A DNA stretch of 64,000 nt, taken from NCBI RefSeq assembly GCF_016651105.1, contig NZ_JAEKEL010000001.1, forward strand, positions 712,001 through 776,000, written 5' to 3'. The stretch comes from Pseudomonas sp. TH15 (GTDB taxonomy: Bacteria > Pseudomonadota > Gammaproteobacteria > Pseudomonadales > Pseudomonadaceae). The notes under the pieces are model-generated. The model had not been told where the DNA came from. It saw only the letters and a list, made by a program, of their open reading frames with translations, and ran no database searches. Shown in pieces: positions 28,498 through 37,109 of the stretch (position 1 is the stretch's first letter; each line of letters begins with the position of its first letter). The position numbers and the translations under genes were made by a program.

Positions 28498-29892
28498 ATG
28501 GCATTCCGCGCTCCCACCTTGATCGCGCTCAGCGCTGTCACTCTGCTGTCCGGTTGTTCCGCTTTTCGCAACTACGACTCCGAACTGGCCCAGACCAACC
28601 AGCAACTGGCCAGCGGCCACGTCGACGCCGCCCTGACCCTGCTGGAAAAGAACAACAGCGGCCCGGACAAAGACCTGCTCTATTACTTCGAGAAAGGTGA
28701 ATTGCTGCGTGCCAAGGGCGACCTGTCGGGTAGCCAGAGTGCCTGGACCAGCGCCGATCAGGTGGTCGGTCAGTGGGAAGATTCGGTCAAGCTCGACACC
28801 GGTAAATACCTCGCTCAGTTCGGCAGCTTCATCGTCAACGACAAGGTGCGTCGCTACGAAGGCTACGACTACGAAAAAGTCATGCTGACCACGCAGATGG
28901 CCCTGAACCTGCTGGCGGTCAACGACTTCGACGGCGCGCGCACTGCGATCAAAAAGACTCACGAGCGTGAAGCCGTGATCGCCGACCTGCGTGACAAGGA
29001 ATACCTCAAGAGCGAAGAAGAGGCCGAGAAAGAAGGCATCAAGACTCAGTACAAGGATCTGCAAGGCTACCCGGTCGCCAGCCTCGACGCGCCGGAAGTG
29101 GTCGGCCTGAAGAACAGCTACCAGAGTGCCTTCAGCCATTACCTGGCCGGTTTCGTCTACGAAGCCCTGGGTGAAAAAGACCTGGCGGCGCCGGGTTACC
29201 GCAAAGCGGCCGAACTGCGCCCGAACACGCCGCTGCTGGAACAGGCGCTGGTCAACCTCGACAAGCCGGTCAAATCCGACGACAGCGACATCCTGATCGT
29301 GGTGCAAAGCGGCCTGGCACCGGCCCGTGATTCGATCCGCGTGCCACTGCCACTGCCAATCTCCAACAACCTGGTGATCACCCCGCTGTCGTTCCCGATC
29401 ATCAAACCGGACACTTCCACCGCAACGTTTGCGCAAATTGGTGTCGACGGTCAGCAAGTGGATCTGACGGCCCTCAACAGCACCACCGCGATGTCGCGTC
29501 GCGCCCTGCGTGATGACATGCCGGGGATCATCGTACGCACCACCGTGCGCGCGATTACCAAAGGTGTCGCGCAGAAGAAGATCAACGAAACCAACCCACT
29601 GGCTGGCTTGGCCGTCGGTATCTCTTCAGCTGTGCTCGAAGGTGCCGATACCCGCACGTGGCGTACCCTGCCGGACTACACCCAAGTGGTGCGTCTGCGC
29701 CTGAAAAAGGGCGAGCATCAGGTTACCCTGCCGAGCGCCGTGGGCGGTTCGGTGGTCAAGGTCACCGTCGATCAGCGTTATCAGGTGATCAGCCTGCGCG
29801 CAGTGGGCAATCAGGTATTCGCCGGCGGCCTCGCCGCACACGTAGTCCCGAGCGCCGGCGCGACCAACGTCGCCAGCCTCAAACAACCTTAA
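28498..29892 (+). CDS. COG3014-type lipoprotein, second tandem copy
   Basis: 464 aa from ATG 28498, giving the lipobox LSGC (Cys21) after a hydrophobic signal; upstream in-frame starts would bury the signal. Same architecture as the first copy: N-terminal repeats (SGHVDAALTLLEKNN), a long helix around AIKKTHEREAVIADLRDKEY, and a C-terminal half with DILIVVQSGLAPARDSI and GADTRTWRTLPDYTQVVRL. Copies one and two are about the same length and collinear throughout, so they are a tandem duplication. It has its own promoter and is followed after 15 nt by the YcfL gene, suggesting co-transcription. Confidence 0.82.
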   Translation: MAFRAPTLIALSAVTLLSGCSAFRNYDSELAQTNQQLASGHVDAALTLLEKNNSGPDKDLLYYFEKGELLRAKGDLSGSQSAWTSADQVVGQWEDSVKLDTGKYLAQFGSFIVNDKVRRYEGYDYEKVMLTTQMALNLLAVNDFDGARTAIKKTHEREAVIADLRDKEYLKSEEEAEKEGIKTQYKDLQGYPVASLDAPEVVGLKNSYQSAFSHYLAGFVYEALGEKDLAAPGYRKAAELRPNTPLLEQALVNLDKPVKSDDSDILIVVQSGLAPARDSIRVPLPLPISNNLVITPLSFPIIKPDTSTATFAQIGVDGQQVDLTALNSTTAMSRRALRDDMPGIIVRTTVRAITKGVAQKKINETNPLAGLAVGISSAVLEGADTRTWRTLPDYTQVVRLRLKKGEHQVTLPSAVGGSVVKVTVDQRYQVISLRAVGNQVFAGGLAAHVVPSAGATNVASLKQP

Positions 29893-29907
29893 GAACGGAG
29901 TCTTTGC

Positions 29908-30282
29908 ATGCGCTTCAAACTCATCGCCGTCGCTGCCCTCGCCTTGCTGGCGAGCGGCTGCGCCACCCCGCCACCACCTGAGCCGGGCAGCGCCGCGAGC
30001 AAAGTCGTGGCCATGGGCCCGCAAAAGCACATCGTCGTCGGCGCCATGCGCGTCGCTCGCGAAAACGGTTTCATGACCGTCAACGTGCAGTTGAGCAACA
30101 CCCTCAACAGCAACAAGACGTTCTACTACCGCTTCGCCTGGCTCGGCCCGGAAGGCTTCCCGATCGCCGAAGAAGAAGTCTGGAAAAGCCAGATGATGTA
30201 CGGCGCACAGACCAGCTTCATCCAGGGCATCGCCCCGACGCCGAAAGCCGTGGACTTCCGTCTGGAACTCAAGACGCCCTAA
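29908..30282 (+). CDS. YcfL family lipoprotein (DUF1425)
   Basis: 124 aa. Signal peptide with lipobox LASGC (Cys19), a Pro-rich linker, then a small beta-sandwich domain with VNVQLSNTLNSNKTFYYRFAWLGPEGFPI, typical of YcfL. In E. coli ycfL is next to lpoB (ycfM), and the same adjacency occurs here, which supports both calls. The predicted location is the outer membrane, inner face. Spaced 15 nt from the upstream gene and 35 nt from lpoB; probably one operon. Molecular function unknown. Confidence 0.85.
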   Translation: MRFKLIAVAALALLASGCATPPPPEPGSAASKVVAMGPQKHIVVGAMRVARENGFMTVNVQLSNTLNSNKTFYYRFAWLGPEGFPIAEEEVWKSQMMYGAQTSFIQGIAPTPKAVDFRLELKTP

Positions 30283-30317
30283 GCCCGCCCCCTATTCCTG
30301 ATTTAGAGAACATTGCC

Positions 30318-30905
30318 ATGTTTGCACGCTTTTCCTGCATCGCTGTCATCGCCCTGCTGGCCTCCGGTTGCGCCAATACTTCGCCGACCCTGGGCAGCAA
30401 GAACATCAGCTATGGCGACCCGAAAGCCGTGGAACTGGTGACCAACGAATTCGGTTCGACCGACCTGCAAATGATCGCTGAAAGCATGACCCGCTCCCTC
30501 GCGCAGTCCGGTGTTCTCAAGGGTCGCCCGGTGGTTCAGGTATACGACGTGATGAACAAGACCAGCGAGTACATCGACACGCGCGAGATCACCACGTCCA
30601 TCAAGACCCAATTGATGCGTACCGGCACCGCTCGCTTTGCCAGCGACAACACCAACATGCAAAGCCAGGTCGACCATCTCAAACTGCAAAACCAAAGCGG
30701 TCTGTACAAAAAAAGTACGGTGGCCAAAACCGGCAACATGATCGCCGCCCGCTACCGCCTCGAAGGCTCGATCAGCTCGATTATCAAGCGCAGCAACGAC
30801 TACAAGGACGTCTTCTACAAATTCAGTCTGCAATTGGTTGATGTCGAAAGCGGGCTGGCCGAGTGGATGGACGAGAAAGAAATCCGCAAAACCACGGAGC
30901 GCTAA
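30318..30905 (+). CDS. lpoB: Penicillin-binding protein activator LpoB
   Basis: 195 aa outer-membrane lipoprotein: lipobox LASGC (Cys18), short linker, then the LpoB globular domain with a TolB/CsgG-like fold (ELVTNEFGSTDLQMIAESMTRSL; RPVVQVYDVMNKTSEYIDT; ARYRLEGSISSI). In E. coli LpoB reaches through the peptidoglycan to stimulate PBP1b. The disordered linker here is short compared with E. coli LpoB. In P. aeruginosa the described PBP1b activator is LpoP, so the role of this homologue in Pseudomonas is open. Ends 3 nt before the next gene. Confidence 0.85.
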   Translation: MFARFSCIAVIALLASGCANTSPTLGSKNISYGDPKAVELVTNEFGSTDLQMIAESMTRSLAQSGVLKGRPVVQVYDVMNKTSEYIDTREITTSIKTQLMRTGTARFASDNTNMQSQVDHLKLQNQSGLYKKSTVAKTGNMIAARYRLEGSISSIIKRSNDYKDVFYKFSLQLVDVESGLAEWMDEKEIRKTTER

Positions 30906-30908
30906 GTC

Positions 30909-31652
30909 ATGCGGACATGGATAGGCATCATCGCTTTGGTGTGCGCCGCTGGCGTACAGGCGGCGCCGAAAATCGCCGTGGCCGACCTGGCCTACGAGGC
31001 CAGCGTCGATCAATACGTTCACGTCATCTCGGCCCGCGACGATCAGCAACAGGACTATTACGGCGCCAGCGGCTCGTCCAGTTACGACGAGTACACGACA
31101 AAGAACAGCTATCTGGAGCAGACCGAAATCCGGCGTTTCAGCGGCGACATCAAAGGTCAGATCCTCAAGACCGGGATGTTCCAGCTGATTCAGGGCACGC
31201 CCTACACAGCCAACGCCAAAAGCGATGTGTATGACGTGATCAAGCGGATCAAGGCCGGTAACTTCAAGGGCGCGGATTACGTGCTGTTCGGCACGGTGTC
31301 GGACATCGACTTCACCCAAGACACGAACGAGCTGGCGAACACCGACAGCTATTCAGCGGTGCTGGCGTTGACCCTGGTGGCGGATTTCAGCCTGATCAAC
31401 ACCAAGACTTTCGAAATCACGTCGGCCTTCACGGCGATGGGCGAAGGCCAGGACACCAAACTGGTGAATGGCCGGGACATCAAGATTTCGCTGAACCGCC
31501 CGCGGGTGGTGCGTGACGTGTCCAAGGCATTGGGCGAAGACGTGGCCGGGCAACTGAGCCAACAGCTTGGCGGCGGTGGTTACGAGAAGCCGGGACAAGC
31601 CCCGCAGCGTAACAACCTGCCACAGGATACGGCGCCGGTGATTTTGCGCTGA
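30909..31652 (+). CDS. CsgG/LpoB-like periplasmic protein
   Basis: 247 aa. A signal peptide (MRTWIGIIALVCAAGVQA) without a lipobox cysteine predicts a soluble periplasmic protein. PKIAVADLAYEASVDQYVHVI opens a CsgG/TolB-N-like domain, followed by GDIKGQILKTGMFQLIQGTPYT and GADYVLFGTVSDIDF, echoing LpoB's REITTSIKTQLMRTGTARF and ARYRLEGSISSI. It is thus a diverged relative of the adjacent LpoB, not membrane-anchored. Start codon 3 nt after the lpoB stop, with a strong terminator after it, so it closes the operon. Function unknown. Confidence 0.78.
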   Translation: MRTWIGIIALVCAAGVQAAPKIAVADLAYEASVDQYVHVISARDDQQQDYYGASGSSSYDEYTTKNSYLEQTEIRRFSGDIKGQILKTGMFQLIQGTPYTANAKSDVYDVIKRIKAGNFKGADYVLFGTVSDIDFTQDTNELANTDSYSAVLALTLVADFSLINTKTFEITSAFTAMGEGQDTKLVNGRDIKISLNRPRVVRDVSKALGEDVAGQLSQQLGGGGYEKPGQAPQRNNLPQDTAPVILR

Positions 31653-31663
31653 TCTCTGGAACG

Positions 31664-31692
31664 AAAAAGGCGACCTGAAGGGTCGCCTTTTT
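31664..31692 (+). terminator. Rho-independent terminator of the LpoB locus
   Basis: AAAAAGGCGACC and GGTCGCCTTTTT pair around a 5-nt loop, 12 nt past the last stop codon. Confidence 0.9.
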
Positions 31693-31742
31693 TATGCTTG
31701 TTCTTAAGCCCATCAACGCAATATTGCCGTACTGAAACCTAA

Positions 31743-31841
31743 TGTGGCGAGGGAGCTTGCTCCCGCCCGAGTGCGCAGCGCTCGCAAAATCCGGGGGCCG
31801 CTTCGCAGCCCAGCGCGAGCAAGCTCGCTCGCTCGCCACAA
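31743..31841. repeat. REP pair, CTGTGGCGAGGGAGC class (degenerate)
   Basis: TGTGGCGAGGGAGCTTGCTC at 31743-31762 and an altered inverted copy at 31813-31840 carrying an extra GCTC unit. Confidence 0.8.
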
Positions 31842-31865
31842 GAGGTCGCTCTTGTATCCAGGGTT

Positions 31866-32498
31866 TTACATCACCGCTTTGCGCAGGGTTGCCATAAACG
31901 CCGCCGCACCGATGAACAGCCCGGCAAACGTGCGGTTCATGCGTTTCTGCTGTTTGGGCGTGCGCAACAGTCGCAGCACTTTGGACGCCAGCCCGGTGTA
32001 GCCGGCCATGACGATCAGGTCGACACAGATCATCGTCGCACCAAGGATCAGGTACTGAGCCACCAACGGTGCATGCGGGTCGATGAATTGCGGCAGCACC
32101 GCCAGCATGAACACCAACGCCTTGGGGTTGCTGATGTTCACCAGGAAACCACGGAACACCAGCGCCAGCGGTTTGCCGATCTGCCGTACAGACGCGTCAT
32201 CGCTCATGTCGCTGGGCAACGCACGCCATTGCTTGACCGCGAGGTAGACCAGATAGGCCACGCCAAACCATTTGATCGCATAGAAAGCCGTGGCCGAAGC
32301 CGCGAGGATCGCACCGACACCAGCCGCCACAATCGCAATTTGCAATGCCAGGCCCAGTTGCAGGCCCAGGGCGTTCCAGTAGCCGCGCCAGAAACCGTAG
32401 CGCAGGCCGCTGGACATCGACGCAATCGCGCCGGCACCAGGAGACAGACTGATCACCCAGCAGGCAGCAAAAAACGCCAGCCATGTTTGAAGCACCAT
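31866..32498 (-). CDS. LysE/RhtB family amino-acid exporter
   Basis: 210 aa from ATG 32498, preceded by GAGGT. Six hydrophobic segments and the family signature SLSPGAGAIASMSSGLRYGF near the N-terminus place it with LysE/RhtB efflux proteins that export basic or neutral amino acids or homoserine derivatives from the cytoplasm. NISNPKALVFMLAVLPQF is the conserved mid-protein motif. Length is usual. It has no adjacent LysR-type regulator, and the exported compound cannot be predicted. Flanked by REP pairs on both sides. Confidence 0.9.
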   Translation of the reverse strand: MVLQTWLAFFAACWVISLSPGAGAIASMSSGLRYGFWRGYWNALGLQLGLALQIAIVAAGVGAILAASATAFYAIKWFGVAYLVYLAVKQWRALPSDMSDDASVRQIGKPLALVFRGFLVNISNPKALVFMLAVLPQFIDPHAPLVAQYLILGATMICVDLIVMAGYTGLASKVLRLLRTPKQQKRMNRTFAGLFIGAAAFMATLRKAVM

Positions 32499-32617
32499 CG
32501 CACACCTCGACTCAGACTCGTGACAGACCTCTAAGCTAATGCGGCTTTGGCGCAATGACTACCGATTTTTTGTCGGACAGGGTGACTGCCGACCAGCGTT
32601 TATGGCTTTAGGGCCAC

Positions 32618-32710
32618 TTCGCGAGCAAGCCCGCCCCCACAGTAGATCAGTGTTGTTCACTCATGTGATGTCTACTGAAGATCCAATGTGGAAGCGGGCT
32701 TGCTCGCGAT
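32618..32710. repeat. REP pair, GTGGGAGCGGGC class
   Basis: TTCGCGAGCAAGCCCGCCCC (32618-32637) and an inverted copy with one mismatch at 32688-32709, between the LysE and MscS genes. Confidence 0.82.
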
Positions 32711-32735
32711 AGCGGTGTATCAGGCAACAGAAGGC

Positions 32736-33317
32736 TTACTTTTCGAAGCCGCTGGAAGGGAAAACATCCGACCCGCGCCAGCGGCGAACCGAGCGCTGGA
32801 AGAACAGGCTGTTAGGCACCTGCACCATCGCACTGCCAGTCCCGGCCTCTTCAGCCTCGATCAACGTGGTAAACAGCAAATTGATCGCCACCACCCGGCC
32901 TTTGACGCCGGGCTTGTCGAGGGTGTCCACCAACTCGACCACATCACCGATGCGGAACGGGCCGACAGTGAAGATCAGGATCGCGCACAGCAGATTGGAG
33001 AGCACGCTCCACATGGCGAAGAACGCCACCGCAGCCACCGCCACGAACCCGGACAACGCGGTCCAGAGTACCGTGGCCGAAACACCGAGACGTTCCAGCA
33101 CGAAAATCAACGCGCTGCCCATGATCAGCCAGCGCAGTCCACCACGCAGCGGCATCAGCAGTTGTGGCGGAAACGGATAACGTTCGCCCAGGCGAGTCAG
33201 GCATTTGGCGACGAAGCGCTGAGCAAAATACCCGGCCAGCAGGATCAGCAGGATTTGCACGCCGAGCAAAATCGGCTCGACCCACATCGCCGGCAACGGC
33301 AGTTTGAAGGCGTCCAT
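32736..33317 (-). CDS. Small mechanosensitive ion channel family protein (MscS-like)
   Basis: 193 aa. Three to four hydrophobic segments precede the pore/beta domain segment WSVLSNLLCAILIFTVGPFRIGDVVEL, typical of MscS proteins, then VKGRVVAINLLFTTLIEAE and VQVPNSLFFQRSVRR. It is much shorter than E. coli MscS (286 aa) because the C-terminal alpha-beta cage is missing, a minimal form seen in pseudomonads. Probably an inner-membrane osmotic release channel. Its ATG shares one base with the stop of the upstream ABC-F gene (TGATG), so the two are translationally coupled. Confidence 0.87.
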   Translation of the reverse strand: MDAFKLPLPAMWVEPILLGVQILLILLAGYFAQRFVAKCLTRLGERYPFPPQLLMPLRGGLRWLIMGSALIFVLERLGVSATVLWTALSGFVAVAAVAFFAMWSVLSNLLCAILIFTVGPFRIGDVVELVDTLDKPGVKGRVVAINLLFTTLIEAEEAGTGSAMVQVPNSLFFQRSVRRWRGSDVFPSSGFEK

Positions 33318-35227
33318 CAGGACAGCGCCTCCAACTCCGCCTGCATGCTTTCCAGCAGTTCCAGGGCTTCCATCCAGGATTCTTCCAGTTGCGCTTCACG
33401 CACCTTCAGCTTGGCCTGTTCGGCCAGCAGATCACGCAACTCGTTCTTGCGCGCCGGTTCGTAGATATCGCTGTCGCCGAGGCTGGCATCGATCTTCGCC
33501 AGTTTCTCGTGCAGCTTGCCCAACTCGGCTTCGAGCTTGTCGGCTTCACGCTTATGTGGCGCCAGTTGCTGACGCAACGCAGCGGCAGCCTGACGCTGAG
33601 CCTTCTTGTCGGTTTTGTCCGGGTTCACCGGCGTGTTGCTGACCGGGGCATTGCGCTGGCGATACTCCACCAGCCAGCGGGTGTAGTCCTCCAGGTCGCC
33701 GTCGAACTCTTCAACCTTGCCGTCCGCCACCAGATAGAAATTGTCGGTGGTGCTTTTGAGCAAATGACGATCGTGGGAGACCACCAGTACCGCACCACTG
33801 AATTCCTGCAACGCCATGGTCAGCGCCAGGCGCATTTCCAGGTCCAGGTGGTTGGTCGGTTCGTCGAGCAGCAACAGGTTCGGCCGGCCCCAGGCGATCA
33901 ACGCCAGCGCCAGACGGGCCTTCTCGCCGCCGGAAAAATTCAGCACCGGCTCATCGATACGCGCACCGCGGAAGTCGAAACCGCCGAGGAAGTCGCGCAA
34001 GGTCTGCTCACGCTCCGTCGGTGCCAGGCGCTGCATGTGTAGCAGTGGGCTGGCCTTGGAGTCGAGCGAGTCCAACTGATGCTGGGCGAAGTAGCCGACC
34101 ACGGTGTTCTCGCCACGGGTCAGGCGCCCGGACAACGGCTCGAGTTCACCGGCGAGGTTTTTGATCAGGGTCGATTTACCGGCACCGTTGGGGCCGAGCA
34201 AACCGATGCGCGCGCCGGGGGTCAGTTGCAGCTTGACCTTCTCCAGCACGGCTCGCTCGCCATAACCCAGGCGAGCATCGGAGATATCAATCAACGGGCT
34301 GGAGATTTTGTGCGATTCGCGGAAAACGAAGTCGAACGGAGAATCGACGTGAGCAGCGGACAGCTCTTCCATCCGCTCCAGCGCCTTGATCCGGCTCTGG
34401 GCCTGACGGGCCTTGGTGGCCTGGGCCTTGAAGCGGGCGATGTAGCTTTCCATGTGCGCACGTTGCGCCTGCTGCTTCTCGTAGGCCTGCTGTTGCTGGG
34501 CCAGACGTTCGGCACGGGCACGTTCGAAGGCGCTGTAGCCGCCGCGATAGAGCGTGATCTTGCGCTGATCGACGTGGGCCACGTGATCGACCACGGCGTC
34601 GAGGAAGTCCCGGTCGTGGGAAATCAGCATCAACGTGCCAGGATAGCTTTTAAGCCACTCTTCGAGCCAGATGATGGCGTCGAGGTCCAAGTGGTTGGTC
34701 GGTTCATCGAGCAGCAACAGGTCCGAAGGGCACATCAACGCCTGCGCCAGGTTCAGACGCATCCGCCAGCCACCGGAGAAATCTGCGACCTGACGATCCA
34801 TCTGATCGTTGGTGAAGCCCAAACCGGCCAGTAGCTTGCGCGCCCGGGCGTCGGCGGTGTAACCGTCGGCGCTGTCGAGTTCGGCGTGCAGGCGCGCCTG
34901 AGCGGCACCGTCATGGGCCGCTTCGGCGGCGGCGAGGTCGCGTTGCACCTCACGCAGGCGCAGGTCGCCATCGAGCACGTAGTCGACTGCGATGCGATCG
35001 AGGGTGTCGATCTCCTGGCGCATGTGGGCGATGCGCCAGTCGCCCGGCAGCAAGCAGTCACCCGAATCCGGGTGCAGGTCACCCAAAAGCAAGGCGAACA
35101 GGCTCGATTTGCCGGCGCCATTGGCACCGATGAGGCCGGCTTTGTGGCCGGCGTGCAGGGTCAGCTCGGCGTCTTCTAGCAGACGTTGCGGGCCACGCTG
35201 TAAAGTCAGGTTCTGAAGTCGAATCAT
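33317..35227 (-). CDS. ABC-F family ATPase (YheS-like)
   Basis: 636 aa, two fused nucleotide-binding domains without membrane segments. Walker A motifs GANGAGKSS (about 36) and GPNGAGKST, signatures FSGGWRMRLNLAQAL and FSGGEKARLALALIAW, and two LLLLDEPTNHLDL Walker B blocks are intact. The inter-domain linker with HMESYIARFKAQATKARQAQSR is the P-site tRNA interaction motif of ABC-F translation factors. A charged coiled-coil tail (about 540-636) follows. Best matched to YheS among the E. coli paralogues. The start at 35227 (MIRLQNLTLQRG) is the family start. Coupled to the MscS gene. Confidence 0.9.
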   Translation of the reverse strand: MIRLQNLTLQRGPQRLLEDAELTLHAGHKAGLIGANGAGKSSLFALLLGDLHPDSGDCLLPGDWRIAHMRQEIDTLDRIAVDYVLDGDLRLREVQRDLAAAEAAHDGAAQARLHAELDSADGYTADARARKLLAGLGFTNDQMDRQVADFSGGWRMRLNLAQALMCPSDLLLLDEPTNHLDLDAIIWLEEWLKSYPGTLMLISHDRDFLDAVVDHVAHVDQRKITLYRGGYSAFERARAERLAQQQQAYEKQQAQRAHMESYIARFKAQATKARQAQSRIKALERMEELSAAHVDSPFDFVFRESHKISSPLIDISDARLGYGERAVLEKVKLQLTPGARIGLLGPNGAGKSTLIKNLAGELEPLSGRLTRGENTVVGYFAQHQLDSLDSKASPLLHMQRLAPTEREQTLRDFLGGFDFRGARIDEPVLNFSGGEKARLALALIAWGRPNLLLLDEPTNHLDLEMRLALTMALQEFSGAVLVVSHDRHLLKSTTDNFYLVADGKVEEFDGDLEDYTRWLVEYRQRNAPVSNTPVNPDKTDKKAQRQAAAALRQQLAPHKREADKLEAELGKLHEKLAKIDASLGDSDIYEPARKNELRDLLAEQAKLKVREAQLEESWMEALELLESMQAELEALS

Positions 35228-35277
35228 AATGGCGGCGGAGTCTACCAGCTTCGCTCGCAACTGGCGCGAGTAGCACT

Positions 35278-35742
35278 ATGTCCTCTGACCTGTGGAGCTT
35301 TTCCCTTGGCACTTACGCCCGCCCCGGCGTTGAAAGCCTGTGCCTGCAATTGCAATCGGCGGGAGCAAATGTCTGCCTGCTGCTCTGTGGCCTGTGGCTG
35401 GAACAAAGGGCTGTGGACTGCACCGAGCAACGCTTGCAGCAACTTTTTCAGGTGGCCGAGCCCTGGGAGGTGAATGTCGTGCAACCGATGCGCACGTTAC
35501 GCCAGCAATGGAAAGCCGCCGCCGCTGACGACGCCGATCTGAATGCGTTACGCGAGCAAATCAAGGCACTGGAGCTGGAAGCCGAACGGCATCTGTTGTT
35601 GCAACTGGAACAAACGGCTCAAGACTGGCCGATGCATGACACCTCAGCGTCGGGGGAATGGCTGGAAAGCCTGGCGGGAGCGGCCACCAGCCCGAACCGC
35701 GACGCGCTGCAAGTGCTGCGCGTCGCGGTAACCGGCACTTAG
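35278..35742 (+). CDS. TIGR02444 family protein
   Basis: 154 aa soluble protein with the N-terminus DLWSFSLGTYARPGVESLCL and an RQQW segment mid-protein, as in the pseudomonad TIGR02444 family. No catalytic motif is visible and no function is known. It is divergent from the ABC-F gene (50 nt shared upstream region), and its 3' end overlaps the end of algP on the other strand by 4 nt. Confidence 0.8.
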   Translation: MSSDLWSFSLGTYARPGVESLCLQLQSAGANVCLLLCGLWLEQRAVDCTEQRLQQLFQVAEPWEVNVVQPMRTLRQQWKAAAADDADLNALREQIKALELEAERHLLLQLEQTAQDWPMHDTSASGEWLESLAGAATSPNRDALQVLRVAVTGT

Positions 35743-36917
35743 GAGGCGCTGGTTGGATTGTTGCTGACGCTCGACGCAGCGGCTGGCGTTGGCGCAGTCG
35801 AAGGTGTCGAGGCAGTAGCGGCTGGAGCAGGTGCCGCTGGAGCAGCCGAAGTTGCCGCTGCGGCAGGCTTGGCGGCTGGTGCAATGGCCGGTTTGGCGGC
35901 AGCTGGTTTGGCAGAGGCTGGCTTTTTCACGGCAGGTTTTGCAGCAGGCTTGGCGGCTGTTTTTGCAGCAGCAGGCTTGGCGGCAGCAGTCGCTGGTTTA
36001 GCAGCGGCGGCCGGCTTGGCGGCTGGCTTGGCTGCCGGTTTGGCGGCGGCTTTTACGGCGGGTTTTGCCGCAGCTTTTGCAACGGGTTTGGCTGCAGCTG
36101 GTTTGGCAGCCGGTTTGGCAGCGGCAGTTTTAGCAGCAGGTTTTGCTGCTGGTTTTGCTGCAGCTTTGGCAGCGGGTTTAGCGGCCGGTTTGGCGGCAGC
36201 GGTTTTCGCTGGCGCAGCTTTGGCAGCAGCTGGTTTTGCAGCGACAGCGCGGGTAGCTGGTTTAGCAGCGGCAGTACGGGCAGCAGGTTTTGCCGCAGTG
36301 GTTTTAGCCGCTGGTTTTGCAGCGCTCGCTGCAGCGGGTTTTTTCGCTGCAGGTTTTGCAGCCGCTTTCACCGGCGCTTTTACAGCTGGCTTGGCCGCAG
36401 TTTTAGTAGCAGCTTTTGCAGCTGGTTTGGCCGCCGCAGTTTTTGCTTTTGCCGGAGCCTTGGCTGCTGCCGGTTTGGCAGCGGCTTTCTTGGCAGGTGC
36501 CGCAGCTGGCTTGGCCGAACGCAGGGACAACGCCTTGCTGACAGCCTCTTGTACGCGACCGACGCCCTGGGCCAGTTTCAGGCTTTCTTGAGCATCGCGC
36601 TTGAGTTGCAGAATGTAGGTGCGGGTCTCGGACTGACGATCCTTCAAAGCATCGAGCAGGTCTTCGAGTTGCTTCACTCCGTCCTTGGCCTTGGCTTGTG
36701 CCTTGGCTTTGCCGGCCGCCGCAGCGTCCTGCAATTTGGTACGGGATTTGTGCAGTTTTTCTTGCGCTTTTCCGCGCTGCTTTTCCAGTTTGGCGAGCAG
36801 TTTTTCAGCATCAGCCAAGGCTTGGGAACAAGCGGTTTCCAAATGCTCGAGCAGGCTGCCCGAAAGTTGTTGGAGTAAGTGCAACGGAGTATTTACAGGC
36901 TTCTTGGTGGCCGACAT
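35739..36917 (-). CDS. algP: Alginate regulatory protein AlgP (histone H1-like)
   Basis: 392 aa. Residues 1-130 are a helical, coiled-coil-prone domain (LLEHLETACSQALADAEKLL ... RDAQESLKLAQGVGR). From about 135 to 350 the chain is dominated by Lys-Pro-Ala-Ala repeats (KPAA, KTAAAKPAA variants), as in the DNA-binding tail of P. aeruginosa AlgP/AlgR3 and of histone H1. It then turns Ala/Pro-rich without lysine. GGAGG lies before the ATG. The protein binds DNA and influences algD transcription in P. aeruginosa. The repeat DNA is prone to length change. Confidence 0.93.
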   Translation of the reverse strand: MSATKKPVNTPLHLLQQLSGSLLEHLETACSQALADAEKLLAKLEKQRGKAQEKLHKSRTKLQDAAAAGKAKAQAKAKDGVKQLEDLLDALKDRQSETRTYILQLKRDAQESLKLAQGVGRVQEAVSKALSLRSAKPAAAPAKKAAAKPAAAKAPAKAKTAAAKPAAKAATKTAAKPAVKAPVKAAAKPAAKKPAAASAAKPAAKTTAAKPAARTAAAKPATRAVAAKPAAAKAAPAKTAAAKPAAKPAAKAAAKPAAKPAAKTAAAKPAAKPAAAKPVAKAAAKPAVKAAAKPAAKPAAKPAAAAKPATAAAKPAAAKTAAKPAAKPAVKKPASAKPAAAKPAIAPAAKPAAAATSAAPAAPAPAATASTPSTAPTPAAASSVSNNPTSAS

Positions 36918-37109
36918 GGTTTACCTCCTGGCTGACGTGAATGCGGCTCATACTAGACCTCTGCTGACACCGCCGCTAGGTCATGTTGACAGTATCGAAA
37001 GCGCGGCGTTGCACCGGATTGAAAATGTTCTGCATCTGCGCAAAAGCAGTTCACCGTTTAACCCATTCTCGCTGGCATAATCCCCCGCATCTGAGGTCGG
37101 AGAGTGCCC

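Noticed and set aside
35880..36500. Repetitive tract reminiscent of a CRISPR or tandem array
   Set aside because: Repeats are 12-bp in-frame codon repeats of AlgP without unique spacers.
35658..36878. Ser/Gly/Cys-rich and Ala/Gly-rich open frames on the plus strand over algP
   Set aside because: They are produced by the repeated KPAA codons of algP read in reverse; low-complexity artefacts.
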